A stretch of 11,722 nt of DNA from Lysobacteraceae bacterium (GCA_028293685.1 JAQGOI010000166.1:1-11722), one strand, 5' to 3'. Numbered from the stretch's first letter, positions 1-7,784 are shown. Made by a program: numbers and translations. The notes: a model not told the origin generated them from the sequence alone.

Positions 1-344
1 TCGGAGCCATGCAGTTTTTCACCGGCGCGAGCGGCGATGTACAGCGTCACGATCTTGTCGAAATCCTCGCTGGCCCGGCGCCCGAGGGAGTTGTTTGCGG
101 ACTGTCCCGGTTCCAGCAGGTCCAACTCGGATTGCAGGGTCGGGTCGACCGCCGGATAGCCGTCGCTCCCCAGTTCAGCCTGGAGCATCTCGCCGATGGT
201 CGGCTCAACGCGCGCGCCGTCGCGCTTTACGTCCACGCGACGGCCCTGTCCCGGCTTGCGGGGGCGGCCAAAAAAATAGATGGCGGCGATCAGCAAGGCG
301 CCGGCGAGCAGGATTCCGGTTCGCAACAGCCACACGTCCGACAT
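1..344 (-). CDS. zipA: Cell division protein ZipA, N-terminal part (partial, runs off left edge)
   Basis: Reading leftwards from the ATG at 344-342 gives an open frame of 114 complete codons to the window edge. It begins MSDVWLLRTGILLAGALLIA, an N-terminal hydrophobic segment (about residues 4-25) followed by a basic stretch (RPRKPGQGRR). This is the signal-anchor layout of ZipA, the inner-membrane protein that tethers FtsZ at the division septum. The rest of the visible part is a charged, Pro/Gly-containing linker; the C-terminal FtsZ-binding domain lies outside the window. A good Shine-Dalgarno AAGGAG (351-356) sits six bases before the ATG and supports this start. The gene lies downstream of smc on the same strand, an order known from Xanthomonas and relatives, where ligA follows. 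The gap to smc holds a REP-like hairpin pair whose nearer stem ends 12 bases from the Shine-Dalgarno. Identification rests on topology and gene order because the diagnostic domain is not visible. Confidence 0.9.
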   Translation of the reverse strand, partial: MSDVWLLRTGILLAGALLIAAIYFFGRPRKPGQGRRVDVKRDGARVEPTIGEMLQAELGSDGYPAVDPTLQSELDLLEPGQSANNSLGRRASEDFDKIVTLYIAARAGEKLHGS

Positions 345-367
345 CACGTTCTCCTTAATGCTTTTCT

Positions 368-461
368 CCTTCCCTTTTCAAGGGAAGGCCGGGACGGGGA
401 TGGGGCCTTCTGGACTGACGGGGGATCCATCCCCACCCACCCCTCCCCCCTGGGGGGAGGG
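368..461. repeat. REP-like inverted hairpin doublet (BIME/REPIN-like) between smc and zipA
   Basis: Two hairpins face each other in the smc-zipA gap. The left one has a perfect 9-bp stem, CCTTCCCTT (368-376) with AAGGGAAGG (380-388), and a 3-base loop. The right one has a perfect 9-bp stem, CCCTCCCCC (441-449) with GGGGGAGGG (453-461), and a 3-base loop. Between them GGGGATGG (396-403) is the exact reverse complement of CCATCCCC (427-434). Reading the right unit on the minus strand gives the same plan as the left unit: hairpin, a G-rich spacer, then GGGGATGG. The stems differ in sequence but stay paired, so the differences are compensated. This is the build of REP doublets, which are non-autonomous elements moved by RAYT transposases. 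No run of T follows either stem, so neither looks like an intrinsic terminator. Family membership could not be tested from one window. Confidence 0.65.
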
Positions 462-487
462 CTTTCACACGCTCGATTCTGCTTCCT

Positions 488-3400
488 TTACGCGGCGCCC
501 GCGAGACGCGCTGCTTCCGCCAGATCGACGGAGACCAGGCGGCTGACCCCAGGCTCACGCATGGTAACGCCACTCAACTGCTGCGCCGCTTCCATCGTCG
601 CCTTGTTATGAGTGACGAAGAGGAACTGGACCTGCTCGCTCATCTCGCTGACCAAAGCGGTGAAGCGGCCGACGTTGGCTTCGTCCAGCGGTGCGTCGAC
701 TTCGTCGAGCAGGCAGAACGGCGCCGGATTCAGCCGGAAGATCGCAAACACCAGCGCTACCGCGGTCATCGCCTTCTCGCCGCCGGACAACAGCGAGATG
801 TTGGACACGCGCTTGCCCGGTGGCCGCGCCATGATCGCAACACCGGTGTCGAGCAGGTCCTCGCCCGTCAGCTCGAGGTAGGCGTGACCGCCACCGAACA
901 GGCGCGGATACAGCTCCTGCACACCGGCGTTGACGCGATCGAAGGTGTCCTTGAAACGGCCGCGGGTCTCCCGATCGATCTTGCGGATCGCGTCCTCGAG
1001 TGTTTCCAGCGCCGTCGTGAGGTCGGCATCCTGCGCGTCGAGATAGTCCTTGCGCTGCGCAGCCTCGGCGTGTTCGGCGATGGCGGCCAGGTTGACCGGT
1101 TCGAGCCGGCGCAACTTTGCGTCCAGGTCGGTCACCGTCTTTTCCCAGGCCGCCAAGTCGGCGTCGTCAGCCAGCGTGGCCACGACATCCTCCAGCACGA
1201 ATCCTGCGCTGACGACGGCGTCGGACAACTGTGCGGCCTTGAGCTCGAGTGCCTGCTGATCAAGGCGACGCTGCGAGATTTTCTCGCGCTGTGCCAGCGA
1301 TTGCTCATCGCGCTGATGGCGCGTCTGTTCGAACCCGCGCAGTTCGTTGTCGATGCCTTCGAGCACCGACCGTGCCGTGGCAAGGCTTTTTTCGGTACGC
1401 ACGCGCTCTTCGAGGGCAACCTGCCGCTCCCGCTCGAGCGTAGTGACCGGCGCGTCACCTGCAGACAGCTGCGCGACCAGGTCGCCCAGGCGGGTATCCA
1501 GCTGGCCGCGCTGGCTGCCCATGCGTTCGAGCGACTGTGCCAGCGCCGCCATCTGTGCGCGCTGCGATTCCAGCGTCAAAGCGAGTGCATGCGCCTGATC
1601 GCGTGAGGCGCGGGCAGCAGCACGCGACTCGTCGCGCGCTTCGACCAGCGTGCGGCGTTCGTTGTCCAATGCGTGGCGGGCGGTTTCGAGTTCGCCCATC
1701 CTCGCGACGGCCTGCTCGAGCAGGGAACGCGCCTCGCGCGCCTGGTCGCGACTGGTTTCCAGGGTGGCGACGAGTTGCGTTGTCTCGGCGTCGATCCGCT
1801 CGATGCGGTTGCGTGCCGACTCCAGCCGCCCCTGCTGGCTCTGCAGTTGCCCGGCGAGTTCCGCCGCGCTTCGATGGCCATGATACGAGGCGCGCTGCGC
1901 GTCCTCGCGCTGCTGTTCGGCAGCCAGCAGGTTGTCGCGAAGACCCGTCAATGTCTGGTTGAGCACGTGTTCCTGGTTCTGCAGCCGCTCGATCCCCGAC
2001 CGCAGCGACTGGATCTCCCGCGCTCGAAGCAGTGCACCCTGCTGGGCGGCACCCGACCGCACTATGCGAACCCATCCAGCGCCGAGGCGCTCGCCATCGC
2101 GGGTGATCACCGATTCGCCGTTGGCGATTCGCGGCAACATCGCACGGGCATCCGCCAGCGATTCGGCGGCGTGGAACCTGGACAGGATTCGACGGATCGC
2201 CGCAGGTCCCTGCACCTTGGCCGCGAGTGACGTCGCGGCAAAAGACTCCGGACTTTCGTCCACCGATACCAACGCCAGCCGGCCTTCGCCAAGGTCGCCC
2301 AGGGCCTCGACCAGGGCTTCGGGAGCCTCGACGAGAACGCCTTCAATCAACTGGCCGAGCGCGGTCTCGACGGCGTTTTCCCAGCCGGTATCGACGACCA
2401 GTTTTTCGCCCACACGCGTGGCCGAGTCCAGTCCATGCGCCTGCAGCCATGCTGTCGCTGCGCCCTGCTCCTGCCCGAGGGCGGCATGCTGCAGCGCTTC
2501 CAGCGACGCCAGGCGTCCGCGACTGGCCTGTGCCTGCTTGCGCACCTCGGCAAGCTCGGTCTGGGCCGTGCGTTGTTGCTCCTGCAGTGCGGTCAGCGCC
2601 TGCTTGCGGGTTTCGACGTGTTCATTGAGGCCGTCAAGCGACTGCTTCTGCGCATCGTGCTGCGCCTGTATCCGGGCGAAGGCATCCGCCAGCGCAGTGA
2701 GGTCGAGGCCGGCACGCTCCTCGGCCAGTTGCTGGCGGCGGCGTTCGGCATCGAGCGCCTGGCGATCCAGGTAGTCGACACGCGTGCGCTCGACGTCGCC
2801 GGCGCGGGCGGCTTCGGACTGCGCGCGTACGTGGGCGTCCCAGCGTTGCTGCCAGTCGGCGAGCTTCGCCTCGGCGTCACGCAGTGCGTCCTGCCGCGAC
2901 ACATCGTCGGCCTGAAGTTGCGCCAGCCCGGGTTCGGCCTGCGCGATGGCACCGCGCAGCGTGCCGAGCTTCGCTTCATCGGCATTGATGTGATTGGCGA
3001 TCTCGGACAGCGCACTTTGCGCTTCATCGCGGGCGCGCTGCAGGCGTTGGCCCATTTCGCGCTGGTGTGCGATCTGCTGTTCGATGCGGGCGAGCGTGCC
3101 GCCAACTTCGTAGCCTTCCGCCTGCGCCTTGTTGAGCGCCTGCGCGGCGTCCTCGCGGCGCACGCGCCCGGTTTCGATCTCGCGCTCGGCCTCGCGTTGC
3201 TCGGCGATCAGCTGCTGCAGGCGGGTTTCCTCCTGCGACATCTTCTCGCGCAGCGTCTGCAGCCGTGCATCGAGGCCGCGGAATTCCAGCGCCTTCCACT
3301 CGGCGTCGCGGATGAGACGTTCGCCCTGCAGGACCTGGTACTGCTCGGCCTGGCGTGCCTGGCGCTTGAGGTGTTCGAGTTGCTTGCCGACCTCATCGCG

Positions 3401-3991
3401 CAGGTCGCTCAGGCGCTCGAGATTCTCGCGGGTGTGGCGGATGCGTGTTTCGGTTTCCTTGCGGCGCTCCTTGTATTTGGAGATGCCGGCGGCTTCCTCC
3501 AGGTAGACGCGCAGGTCTTCCGGCCGCGCCTCGATGATCTGGCTGATCATCCCCTGCTCGATGATCGAGTAGCTGCGCGGGCCGAGCCCGGTGCCGAGAA
3601 ACAGATCGGTGATGTCGCGACGGCGGCAACGCGTGCCGTTGAGGTAGTAGTTGCTGATCGAATCGCGGCTGACCGTGCGTTTGACCGAGATCTCGTTGAA
3701 GGCGGCGAATTCGCCGGTGATCGTGTGGTCGGCGTTGTCGAAGATCAGTTCGACCGTCGCCTGCGACACCGGCTTGCGCGCCGAGCTTCCTGAAAAAATC
3801 ACATCCGTCAGCGAATCGCCACGCAGGCGGCTGGCCGCGCTTTCGCCCATCACCCAGCGGATGGCGTCGATGATGTTGGACTTGCCGCAACCGTTGGGGC
3901 CGACCACGCCGGTCATGTTGGTCGGCAGGTGCAACGTGGTCGGATCGACGAAGGATTTGAAGCCGGAAAGCTTGATGGTGGACAGGCGCAT
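488..3991 (-). CDS. smc: Chromosome segregation/condensation ATPase SMC
   Basis: Full-length SMC protein of 1167 residues, the core ATPase of the SMC-ScpAB condensin that loads on DNA and organises and segregates the chromosome. The N-terminal head carries Walker A GPNGCGKS (residues 31-38). Residues about 165-505 form a first long coiled-coil arm, about 510-645 the hinge/dimerisation region, and about 650-1000 the return arm. The C-terminal head has the ABC signature LSGGEK (1068-1073), Walker B ending in Asp1096-Glu1097, a D-loop PLDEAN, and a switch histidine in FVTHNK (His1128). All ATPase elements look intact. The ATG at 3991 gives the conserved beginning MRLSTIKLSGFKSF. No start codon lies between it and the in-frame stop at 4034-4036, yet no convincing Shine-Dalgarno precedes it. 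The ABC ATPase gene upstream is on the same strand 159 bases away; zipA follows after 143 bases. ScpA and ScpB are not in the window. Confidence 0.98.
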   Translation of the reverse strand: MRLSTIKLSGFKSFVDPTTLHLPTNMTGVVGPNGCGKSNIIDAIRWVMGESAASRLRGDSLTDVIFSGSSARKPVSQATVELIFDNADHTITGEFAAFNEISVKRTVSRDSISNYYLNGTRCRRRDITDLFLGTGLGPRSYSIIEQGMISQIIEARPEDLRVYLEEAAGISKYKERRKETETRIRHTRENLERLSDLRDEVGKQLEHLKRQARQAEQYQVLQGERLIRDAEWKALEFRGLDARLQTLREKMSQEETRLQQLIAEQREAEREIETGRVRREDAAQALNKAQAEGYEVGGTLARIEQQIAHQREMGQRLQRARDEAQSALSEIANHINADEAKLGTLRGAIAQAEPGLAQLQADDVSRQDALRDAEAKLADWQQRWDAHVRAQSEAARAGDVERTRVDYLDRQALDAERRRQQLAEERAGLDLTALADAFARIQAQHDAQKQSLDGLNEHVETRKQALTALQEQQRTAQTELAEVRKQAQASRGRLASLEALQHAALGQEQGAATAWLQAHGLDSATRVGEKLVVDTGWENAVETALGQLIEGVLVEAPEALVEALGDLGEGRLALVSVDESPESFAATSLAAKVQGPAAIRRILSRFHAAESLADARAMLPRIANGESVITRDGERLGAGWVRIVRSGAAQQGALLRAREIQSLRSGIERLQNQEHVLNQTLTGLRDNLLAAEQQREDAQRASYHGHRSAAELAGQLQSQQGRLESARNRIERIDAETTQLVATLETSRDQAREARSLLEQAVARMGELETARHALDNERRTLVEARDESRAAARASRDQAHALALTLESQRAQMAALAQSLERMGSQRGQLDTRLGDLVAQLSAGDAPVTTLERERQVALEERVRTEKSLATARSVLEGIDNELRGFEQTRHQRDEQSLAQREKISQRRLDQQALELKAAQLSDAVVSAGFVLEDVVATLADDADLAAWEKTVTDLDAKLRRLEPVNLAAIAEHAEAAQRKDYLDAQDADLTTALETLEDAIRKIDRETRGRFKDTFDRVNAGVQELYPRLFGGGHAYLELTGEDLLDTGVAIMARPPGKRVSNISLLSGGEKAMTAVALVFAIFRLNPAPFCLLDEVDAPLDEANVGRFTALVSEMSEQVQFLFVTHNKATMEAAQQLSGVTMREPGVSRLVSVDLAEAARLAGAA

Positions 3992-4113
3992 GCGGCGGTC
4001 GGGGGTCCGGCTGTGGCGCGAATGTCGCGCGGATCAGGAGCAACACGAGATGTCAGGCGCAACCAGCTGATTTTGCTGGAACATATTCCGCATCGGCGGG
4101 ACGCGCCAGCGTG

Positions 4114-4119
4114 AGTATA
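4114..4119 (-). promoter_or_regulatory. Candidate -10 box for smc
   Basis: On the minus strand the hexamer TATACT (five of six bases match TATAAT) lies in the gap between the ABC ATPase gene and smc. It would give a leader of roughly 115 bases. No recognisable -35 hexamer occurs at a 16-19 base spacing and there is no extended -10 TG. The call therefore rests on one short match in an otherwise GC-rich gap and is weak; smc could instead be read through from the upstream gene. Confidence 0.25.
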
Positions 4120-4150
4120 GCGAGCTTGAGCGACGGCGTCGTCGACCGTT

Positions 4151-5242
4151 TCAGGCCGAAAGCGGCCGGCGCACGCCGGATTCGGGATCGAAGAAATGCA
4201 GGGCGCCTGCCTCGATCGACAACGGCAGCACGTCACCCACGGCTGGCAATGTTTCGGGACTGAACCGCGCCACGAGCCCTTGGCTGCCGAAGCGGAGGTT
4301 CGCAAAGACGTCGCTGCCGATGGGTTCGACCACTTCCACCTCGGGAGCGAAGGACGGCTCGTGCGATCCAGCAACGTGCAGCGCTTCGGGCCGGATGCCC
4401 ATTGCAATCTCCTGCCCCAGCCAAGCGTCGGGAATGTCCGTGGCCGGCAGTGGAATGCTGGTTCGGTCACCGAGATCGAGCCGCAATCCGTCGGACCGGT
4501 GCAACCGGCCCCGCAGGACATTCATCGCGGGACTGCCAAGGAACGTCGCCACGAAGAGATTGGCCGGATGCCGGTACAGGGCCATCGGCGTGTCGACCTG
4601 CTGGATGACGCCATCCTTGAGCACCACGATGCGCTGGCCGAGCGTCATCGCCTCGATCTGGTCGTGGGTGACATACACCATCGTTGCCTTGAGCTGGCGG
4701 TGCAGCCGCGCGATTTCCACGCGCATCGACAGCCGCAGCTTGGCATCCAGGTTGGACAGAGGCTCGTCGAGCAGGAAGACCTGCGGCTGCCGCACCAGCG
4801 CACGCCCCAGGGCAACCCGCTGGCGTTGTCCGCCCGACAGCACGGCCGGCTTGCGATCCAGCAGAGCGCCGAGCTCCAGCGTCCGCGCAGCGTCATCGAC
4901 CCGGCTTGCGATGTCGGCCCGCGCGAGCCCGCGCAACTTGAGGCCAAAGCCGAGGTTCTCGCCAACCGTCATGTGCGGATAGAGCGCGTAGTTCTGGAAC
5001 ACCATCGCGATATCCCGGTCCTTGGGCGCAACGTCGTTGACGACGCGATCGCCGATGCGCAGACGGCCGCTGCTGATCGTTTCCAGCCCGGCGATCATCC
5101 GCAGCAGTGTCGACTTGCCGCACCCCGACGGCCCCACGAGGACCAGCAGCTCGCCGTCCGCCACCTCGAACGTCGCGTCGTGGACAGCAACGAAACCATT
5201 CGGGTAGGTCTTGCGGACCTGTTCCAGTTGCACACTCGCCAT
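4151..5242 (-). CDS. ugpC: Sugar ABC transporter ATP-binding protein, UgpC/MalK/MsmX type
   Basis: A 363-residue ATPase of the carbohydrate uptake class (CUT1), peripheral on the inner face of the membrane, driving import of a sugar or glycerol-3-phosphate through permeases not present here. Visible motifs are Walker A GPSGCGKST (residues 37-45), Q-loop Gln83 in VFQNYALYPHMT, signature LSGGQ (135-139), Walker B FLLDE (156-160), D-loop SNLDAK and the switch histidine in VTHDQ (His193). The last 120 or so residues have the TOBE-type regulatory domain of MalK-like proteins, including the GIRPEAL motif. The start at 5242 gives MASVQLEQVRKTYPNG and is preceded by GGGGGAAGG, with GGAAGG four bases from the ATG; a GTG at 5269 also opens the frame but is less likely. 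It is an orphan ATPase, divergent from bglA across a gap with a LacI-type operator candidate. The symbol marks the subfamily only; the substrate is unknown, and a shared ATPase serving several permeases is possible. Confidence 0.9.
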   Translation of the reverse strand: MASVQLEQVRKTYPNGFVAVHDATFEVADGELLVLVGPSGCGKSTLLRMIAGLETISSGRLRIGDRVVNDVAPKDRDIAMVFQNYALYPHMTVGENLGFGLKLRGLARADIASRVDDAARTLELGALLDRKPAVLSGGQRQRVALGRALVRQPQVFLLDEPLSNLDAKLRLSMRVEIARLHRQLKATMVYVTHDQIEAMTLGQRIVVLKDGVIQQVDTPMALYRHPANLFVATFLGSPAMNVLRGRLHRSDGLRLDLGDRTSIPLPATDIPDAWLGQEIAMGIRPEALHVAGSHEPSFAPEVEVVEPIGSDVFANLRFGSQGLVARFSPETLPAVGDVLPLSIEAGALHFFDPESGVRRPLSA

Positions 5243-5303
5243 GCCGCCTTCCCCCGTCACTGCCAGCACGATGCAATTGTCCAGTCGCTGGGCTATTCTG
5301 CCA

Positions 5304-5317
5304 TGTAATCGTTTTCA
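5304..5317. promoter_or_regulatory. Candidate LacI-family operator in the ugpC/bglA divergent gap
   Basis: The sequence TGTAATCGTTTTCA is an imperfect 14-bp palindrome: five of seven pairs match around a central CG. It fits the general LacI-family pattern TGnAAnCGnTTnCA on either strand. It lies 35 bases before the bglA ATG and 61 bases before the ugpC ATG, so one bound repressor could affect both directions. A weak -10-like TATTCT (5294-5299, plus strand) lies just upstream without a clear -35. The cognate regulator is not in the window. Only one copy was seen, so the call rests on pattern and position. Confidence 0.5.
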
Positions 5318-5352
5318 CACCGCAGCACCAGACCACTTCCGGGAGCCTGTAA

Positions 5353-6726
5353 ATGAGCCAGCCGTCTGCCGGGGGATTCACCTTTCCGGAGGGTTTCCTG
5401 TGGGGCGCGGCGACGGCTGCGCATCAGATCGAAGGCTCGCCGTTGGCCGATGGCGCCGGGCCCAGCATCTGGACCCGATTCGCCCACACCCCCGGGATGA
5501 TCTTGAATGGCGACACCGGTGATGTCGCCTGCGATCACTACCGCCGCTGGAAAGACGACGTCCGCCTGATGCGCGAGCTGGGCCTGCAGGCCTATCGCTT
5601 CAGCGTGTCGTGGTCGCGGATCCTGCCGCAAGGCACCGGCGCCATCAATCAGGCGGGGCTCGACTTCTATTCGCAGCTGGTCGACGAATTGCTCGCCAAT
5701 GGTATCGAGCCATTGCTGACGCTGTACCACTGGGACTTGCCGGCGGCGCTCGAAGATCGCGGCGGCTGGCTCAATCGCGACAGTGCCGACTGGTTTGCCG
5801 AATACGCGCGCGTCATGTTCCGCGCGCTCGACGGCCGGGTCAGGAAGTGGGTCACGCTCAACGAACCCTGGGTCGTCACCGACGGCGGATATCTGCACGG
5901 CGCGCTGGCCCCGGGACATCGCAACCGTTACGAAGCGCCCATCGCTTCGCACAACCTGATGCGCGCGCACGGCATGGCGGTCGAGGCCTATCGCGCCGAG
6001 GGGCGCCATGAGATCGGACTGGTCGTCAATATCGAGCCCAAGTACGCGGCGTCGGATTCGTCGCAGGACCAGGCCGCCGTCGAGCGCGCACACGCATACA
6101 TGAACGGGCAGTACCTGGACCCGGCGGTGCTTGGCAGTTACCCGGAGGAACTGAAGGTCATTTTTGGCGACGCGTGGCCGCAGTGGTCGCAGGCCGACAT
6201 GACGCTCATCCGGCAACCACTTGACTTCATCGGCATCAACTACTACACGCGCAGCGTGACCGAGGCGAACGACAGCTATCCGCTCAACGCGGGCGCCGTC
6301 AGGCAACCGCTCGGCACCTACACCGAAACCGGATGGGAAGTGTTTCCGCAGGGCCTTGTCGATCTGCTGATCTGGGCCCGAGATCGTTACGGCAACATCC
6401 CCACCTACATCACCGAGAATGGCGCCGCGTTTTTCGATCCGCCGGTGGCCGAACACAACCGCGTGCGTGACCCGCTACGCACCGACTATCTGCACAAGCA
6501 CCTGCGTGCCGTGCATGAAGCCATCCAGGCCGGTTGCGACATCCGCGGCTACATGGTGTGGTCGCTGCTCGACAACCTGGAATGGTCGCTGGGTTATTCC
6601 AAGCGGTTTGGTATCGTCCACGTCAATTACGCAACGCAGCAACGCACGCCGAAGGACAGTGCGCGCTGGTATGGCGACGTCATCGCCTCGCACGGCCGTT
6701 CGCTGGCGGATCCGGTACCCGGCTAG
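5353..6726 (+). CDS. bglA: GH1 family beta-glucosidase
   Basis: A 457-residue glycoside hydrolase family 1 enzyme, the normal length for a single-domain (beta/alpha)8 barrel. The N-terminal GH1 signature FLWGAATAAHQIEG is clear (usual Tyr replaced by His). YHWDLP places a substrate-binding His at about 126. The acid/base Glu171 is in the motif TLNEPW, the nucleophile Glu355 in YITENG, and the aglycone-side motif is WSLLDNLEWSLGYSKRFG. All expected active-site residues are present. No signal peptide is seen, so it should act in the cytoplasm on imported cellobiose or other beta-glucosides, releasing glucose; the exact specificity (glucosidase, galactosidase, fucosidase) cannot be read from sequence. 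GGGAG (5341-5345), seven bases before the ATG, supports the start. It heads a plus-strand run with glk and pgl, which suits a route from beta-glucoside to glucose-6-phosphate, and it is divergent from an ABC sugar ATPase. Confidence 0.95.
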   Translation: MSQPSAGGFTFPEGFLWGAATAAHQIEGSPLADGAGPSIWTRFAHTPGMILNGDTGDVACDHYRRWKDDVRLMRELGLQAYRFSVSWSRILPQGTGAINQAGLDFYSQLVDELLANGIEPLLTLYHWDLPAALEDRGGWLNRDSADWFAEYARVMFRALDGRVRKWVTLNEPWVVTDGGYLHGALAPGHRNRYEAPIASHNLMRAHGMAVEAYRAEGRHEIGLVVNIEPKYAASDSSQDQAAVERAHAYMNGQYLDPAVLGSYPEELKVIFGDAWPQWSQADMTLIRQPLDFIGINYYTRSVTEANDSYPLNAGAVRQPLGTYTETGWEVFPQGLVDLLIWARDRYGNIPTYITENGAAFFDPPVAEHNRVRDPLRTDYLHKHLRAVHEAIQAGCDIRGYMVWSLLDNLEWSLGYSKRFGIVHVNYATQQRTPKDSARWYGDVIASHGRSLADPVPG

Positions 6727-6744
6727 GGCTGCCTGGAGATCTGA

Positions 6745-6795
6745 ATGCTCGACCGGGCTGACATCGCCGATCCAACCTTTGCGAAGCAGCCATGA
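6745..6795 (+). CDS. Possible 16-codon leader ORF translationally coupled to glk
   Basis: A short frame, MLDRADIADPTFAKQP, begins at the ATG at 6745 with GGAG (6734-6737) seven bases upstream, a good Shine-Dalgarno. Its TGA (6793-6795) overlaps the glk ATG (6792-6794) as ATGA, the classic arrangement for termination-reinitiation. Glk itself has only a weak GAAG before its ATG. The peptide resembles nothing I recognise and has no run of a regulatory amino acid. It may be a coupling device, a remnant, or chance; a short frame with a good ribosome site ending exactly at the next start is suggestive but not proof. Confidence 0.35.
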   Translation: MLDRADIADPTFAKQP

Positions 6796-7784
6796 CCACG
6801 TTGGTGCAGCACGCGTTGCTAGGCGATATCGGCGGCACCAACGCCCGCTTTGCGCTGGCGCTGGTCGGACCCGTTGCCACGCTGCTCACCGACAGCATCA
6901 AGACATACGCCGTGGCGGATTTCCCATCGCTGGCCGCCGCGGCACGTCATTACATGGACGGCACATCGGTCGAGGCGACCTTTGGCGTCTTCGCCGTTGC
7001 CGGCCGCGTGGATGGTGACGAAGCACGCATGACCAACCATGCATGGGTGATTTCGGCGCGACGCGTCCGTGATGCCCTCGGCCTCGATGCCTTGTACCTG
7101 GTCAACGACTTCGTCGCCCAGGCGGCGTCGATCCGGTTGTTGCAGGCCGCCGACATCGTCGCCCTTGGTGCGCCGCCATGGCGGCCGCTGGCGACACCCG
7201 CTACCTACGCGATCCTCGGCCCGGGCACAGGACTCGGGATGGGTGGGCTGATGGTCCGTGGCGGACGCCACTACCCGCTCGCGACGGAGGGCGGACACGC
7301 CAGTTTTGCACCGGGCACCCCCGAAGAAATCGAAATCCTGGGACGCCTGTCGGCCGACTACGGGCGCGTTTCCAATGAACGCCTGGTCAGCGGCGGCGGA
7401 CTGGTCAACATCCATCGCGCGCTCAGCGCGATCGCCGGGCTCGATCCGGGCCCAATGCAACCGGCGGACATCACTGCACGTGCGGCAGGCGGCGATCACC
7501 GCTGCATGCGCACGGTCGATATCTTCTGCGCGGTGTTCGGTGCCGTCGCCGGCGACCTGGTGTTGACGCTGGGCGCCTGGGATGGCGTCTTCCTCAGTGG
7601 CGGGATGGTCCCGCGAATGCTTCCAGCGTTGCAGCACTCGGGATTTCGCCAGCGGTTCGAAGGCAAGGGACGCTACGCGCCGGCGATGGCCAGCGTCGCG
7701 ACGCTGGCCGTCGTGCACCCGCAACCCGGTCTTCTTGGTGCGGCGGCCCTTGCCAGTGATCGCGCGTTCCTGGAGGAACGTTGA
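6792..7784 (+). CDS. glk: Glucokinase (Glk family)
   Basis: A 330-residue glucokinase of the proteobacterial Glk family (not ROK: the ROK zinc-binding cysteine motif is absent). It makes glucose-6-phosphate from glucose and ATP in the cytoplasm. Visible elements are the phosphate-binding LGDIGGTNARFAL near the N-terminus (residues 10-22), the catalytic Asp106 in VNDF, the nucleotide-binding GPGTGLG (143-149), the sugar-binding EGGH (Glu166 to His169), SGGGLVNIHRAL, and the C-terminal stretch LSGGMVPRML with VVHPQPGLLG. Length and motif order match E. coli Glk. It lies 65 bases after bglA and overlaps pgl by one base, so bglA-glk-pgl is probably one operon feeding glucose into Entner-Doudoroff or pentose-phosphate metabolism. 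Its own ribosome site is weak; the leader ORF ending on its start codon may supply ribosomes. Confidence 0.96.
   Translation: MTTLVQHALLGDIGGTNARFALALVGPVATLLTDSIKTYAVADFPSLAAAARHYMDGTSVEATFGVFAVAGRVDGDEARMTNHAWVISARRVRDALGLDALYLVNDFVAQAASIRLLQAADIVALGAPPWRPLATPATYAILGPGTGLGMGGLMVRGGRHYPLATEGGHASFAPGTPEEIEILGRLSADYGRVSNERLVSGGGLVNIHRALSAIAGLDPGPMQPADITARAAGGDHRCMRTVDIFCAVFGAVAGDLVLTLGAWDGVFLSGGMVPRMLPALQHSGFRQRFEGKGRYAPAMASVATLAVVHPQPGLLGAAALASDRAFLEER
7772..7776 (+). promoter_or_regulatory. Ribosome binding site that sets the pgl start
   Basis: GGAGG lies inside the glk 3' end, seven bases before the ATG at 7784. This spacing favours the ATG over the adjoining in-frame TTG at 7781, which would sit only four bases away. 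Confidence 0.7.

Noticed and set aside
361..465. Intrinsic terminator after smc
   Set aside because: The hairpins are strong but no T-run follows either on the minus strand; a REP-like doublet explains them better.
608..1606. 332-codon open frame antisense to smc
   Set aside because: It lies wholly within smc, whose protein is unmistakable; the antisense translation shows no domain. Long antisense frames are expected in GC-rich genes.
2435..3793. 452-codon open frame antisense to smc
   Set aside because: Leu/Arg/Ala-rich shadow of the coiled-coil and head coding sequence with no recognisable motif.
4034..4093. 19-codon minus-strand ORF (MRNMFQQNQLVAPDISCCS) in the smc leader
   Set aside because: No Shine-Dalgarno, no overlap with the smc start, and it stops 42 bases before smc; length is within chance expectation.
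5240..5269. Upstream GTG start for the ABC ATPase (nine extra residues)
   Set aside because: The extra residues do not fit the family, and the purine-rich site GGGGGAAGG lies correctly for the ATG at 5242.
4196..5308. 370-codon open frame antisense to the ABC ATPase gene
   Set aside because: Shadow of a gene with all ABC motifs; the antisense product is His/Arg/Gln-rich and has no family features.
5293..6456. 387-codon minus-strand frame over bglA
   Set aside because: bglA has intact GH1 catalytic motifs; the antisense frame has no domain or ribosome site I can support.
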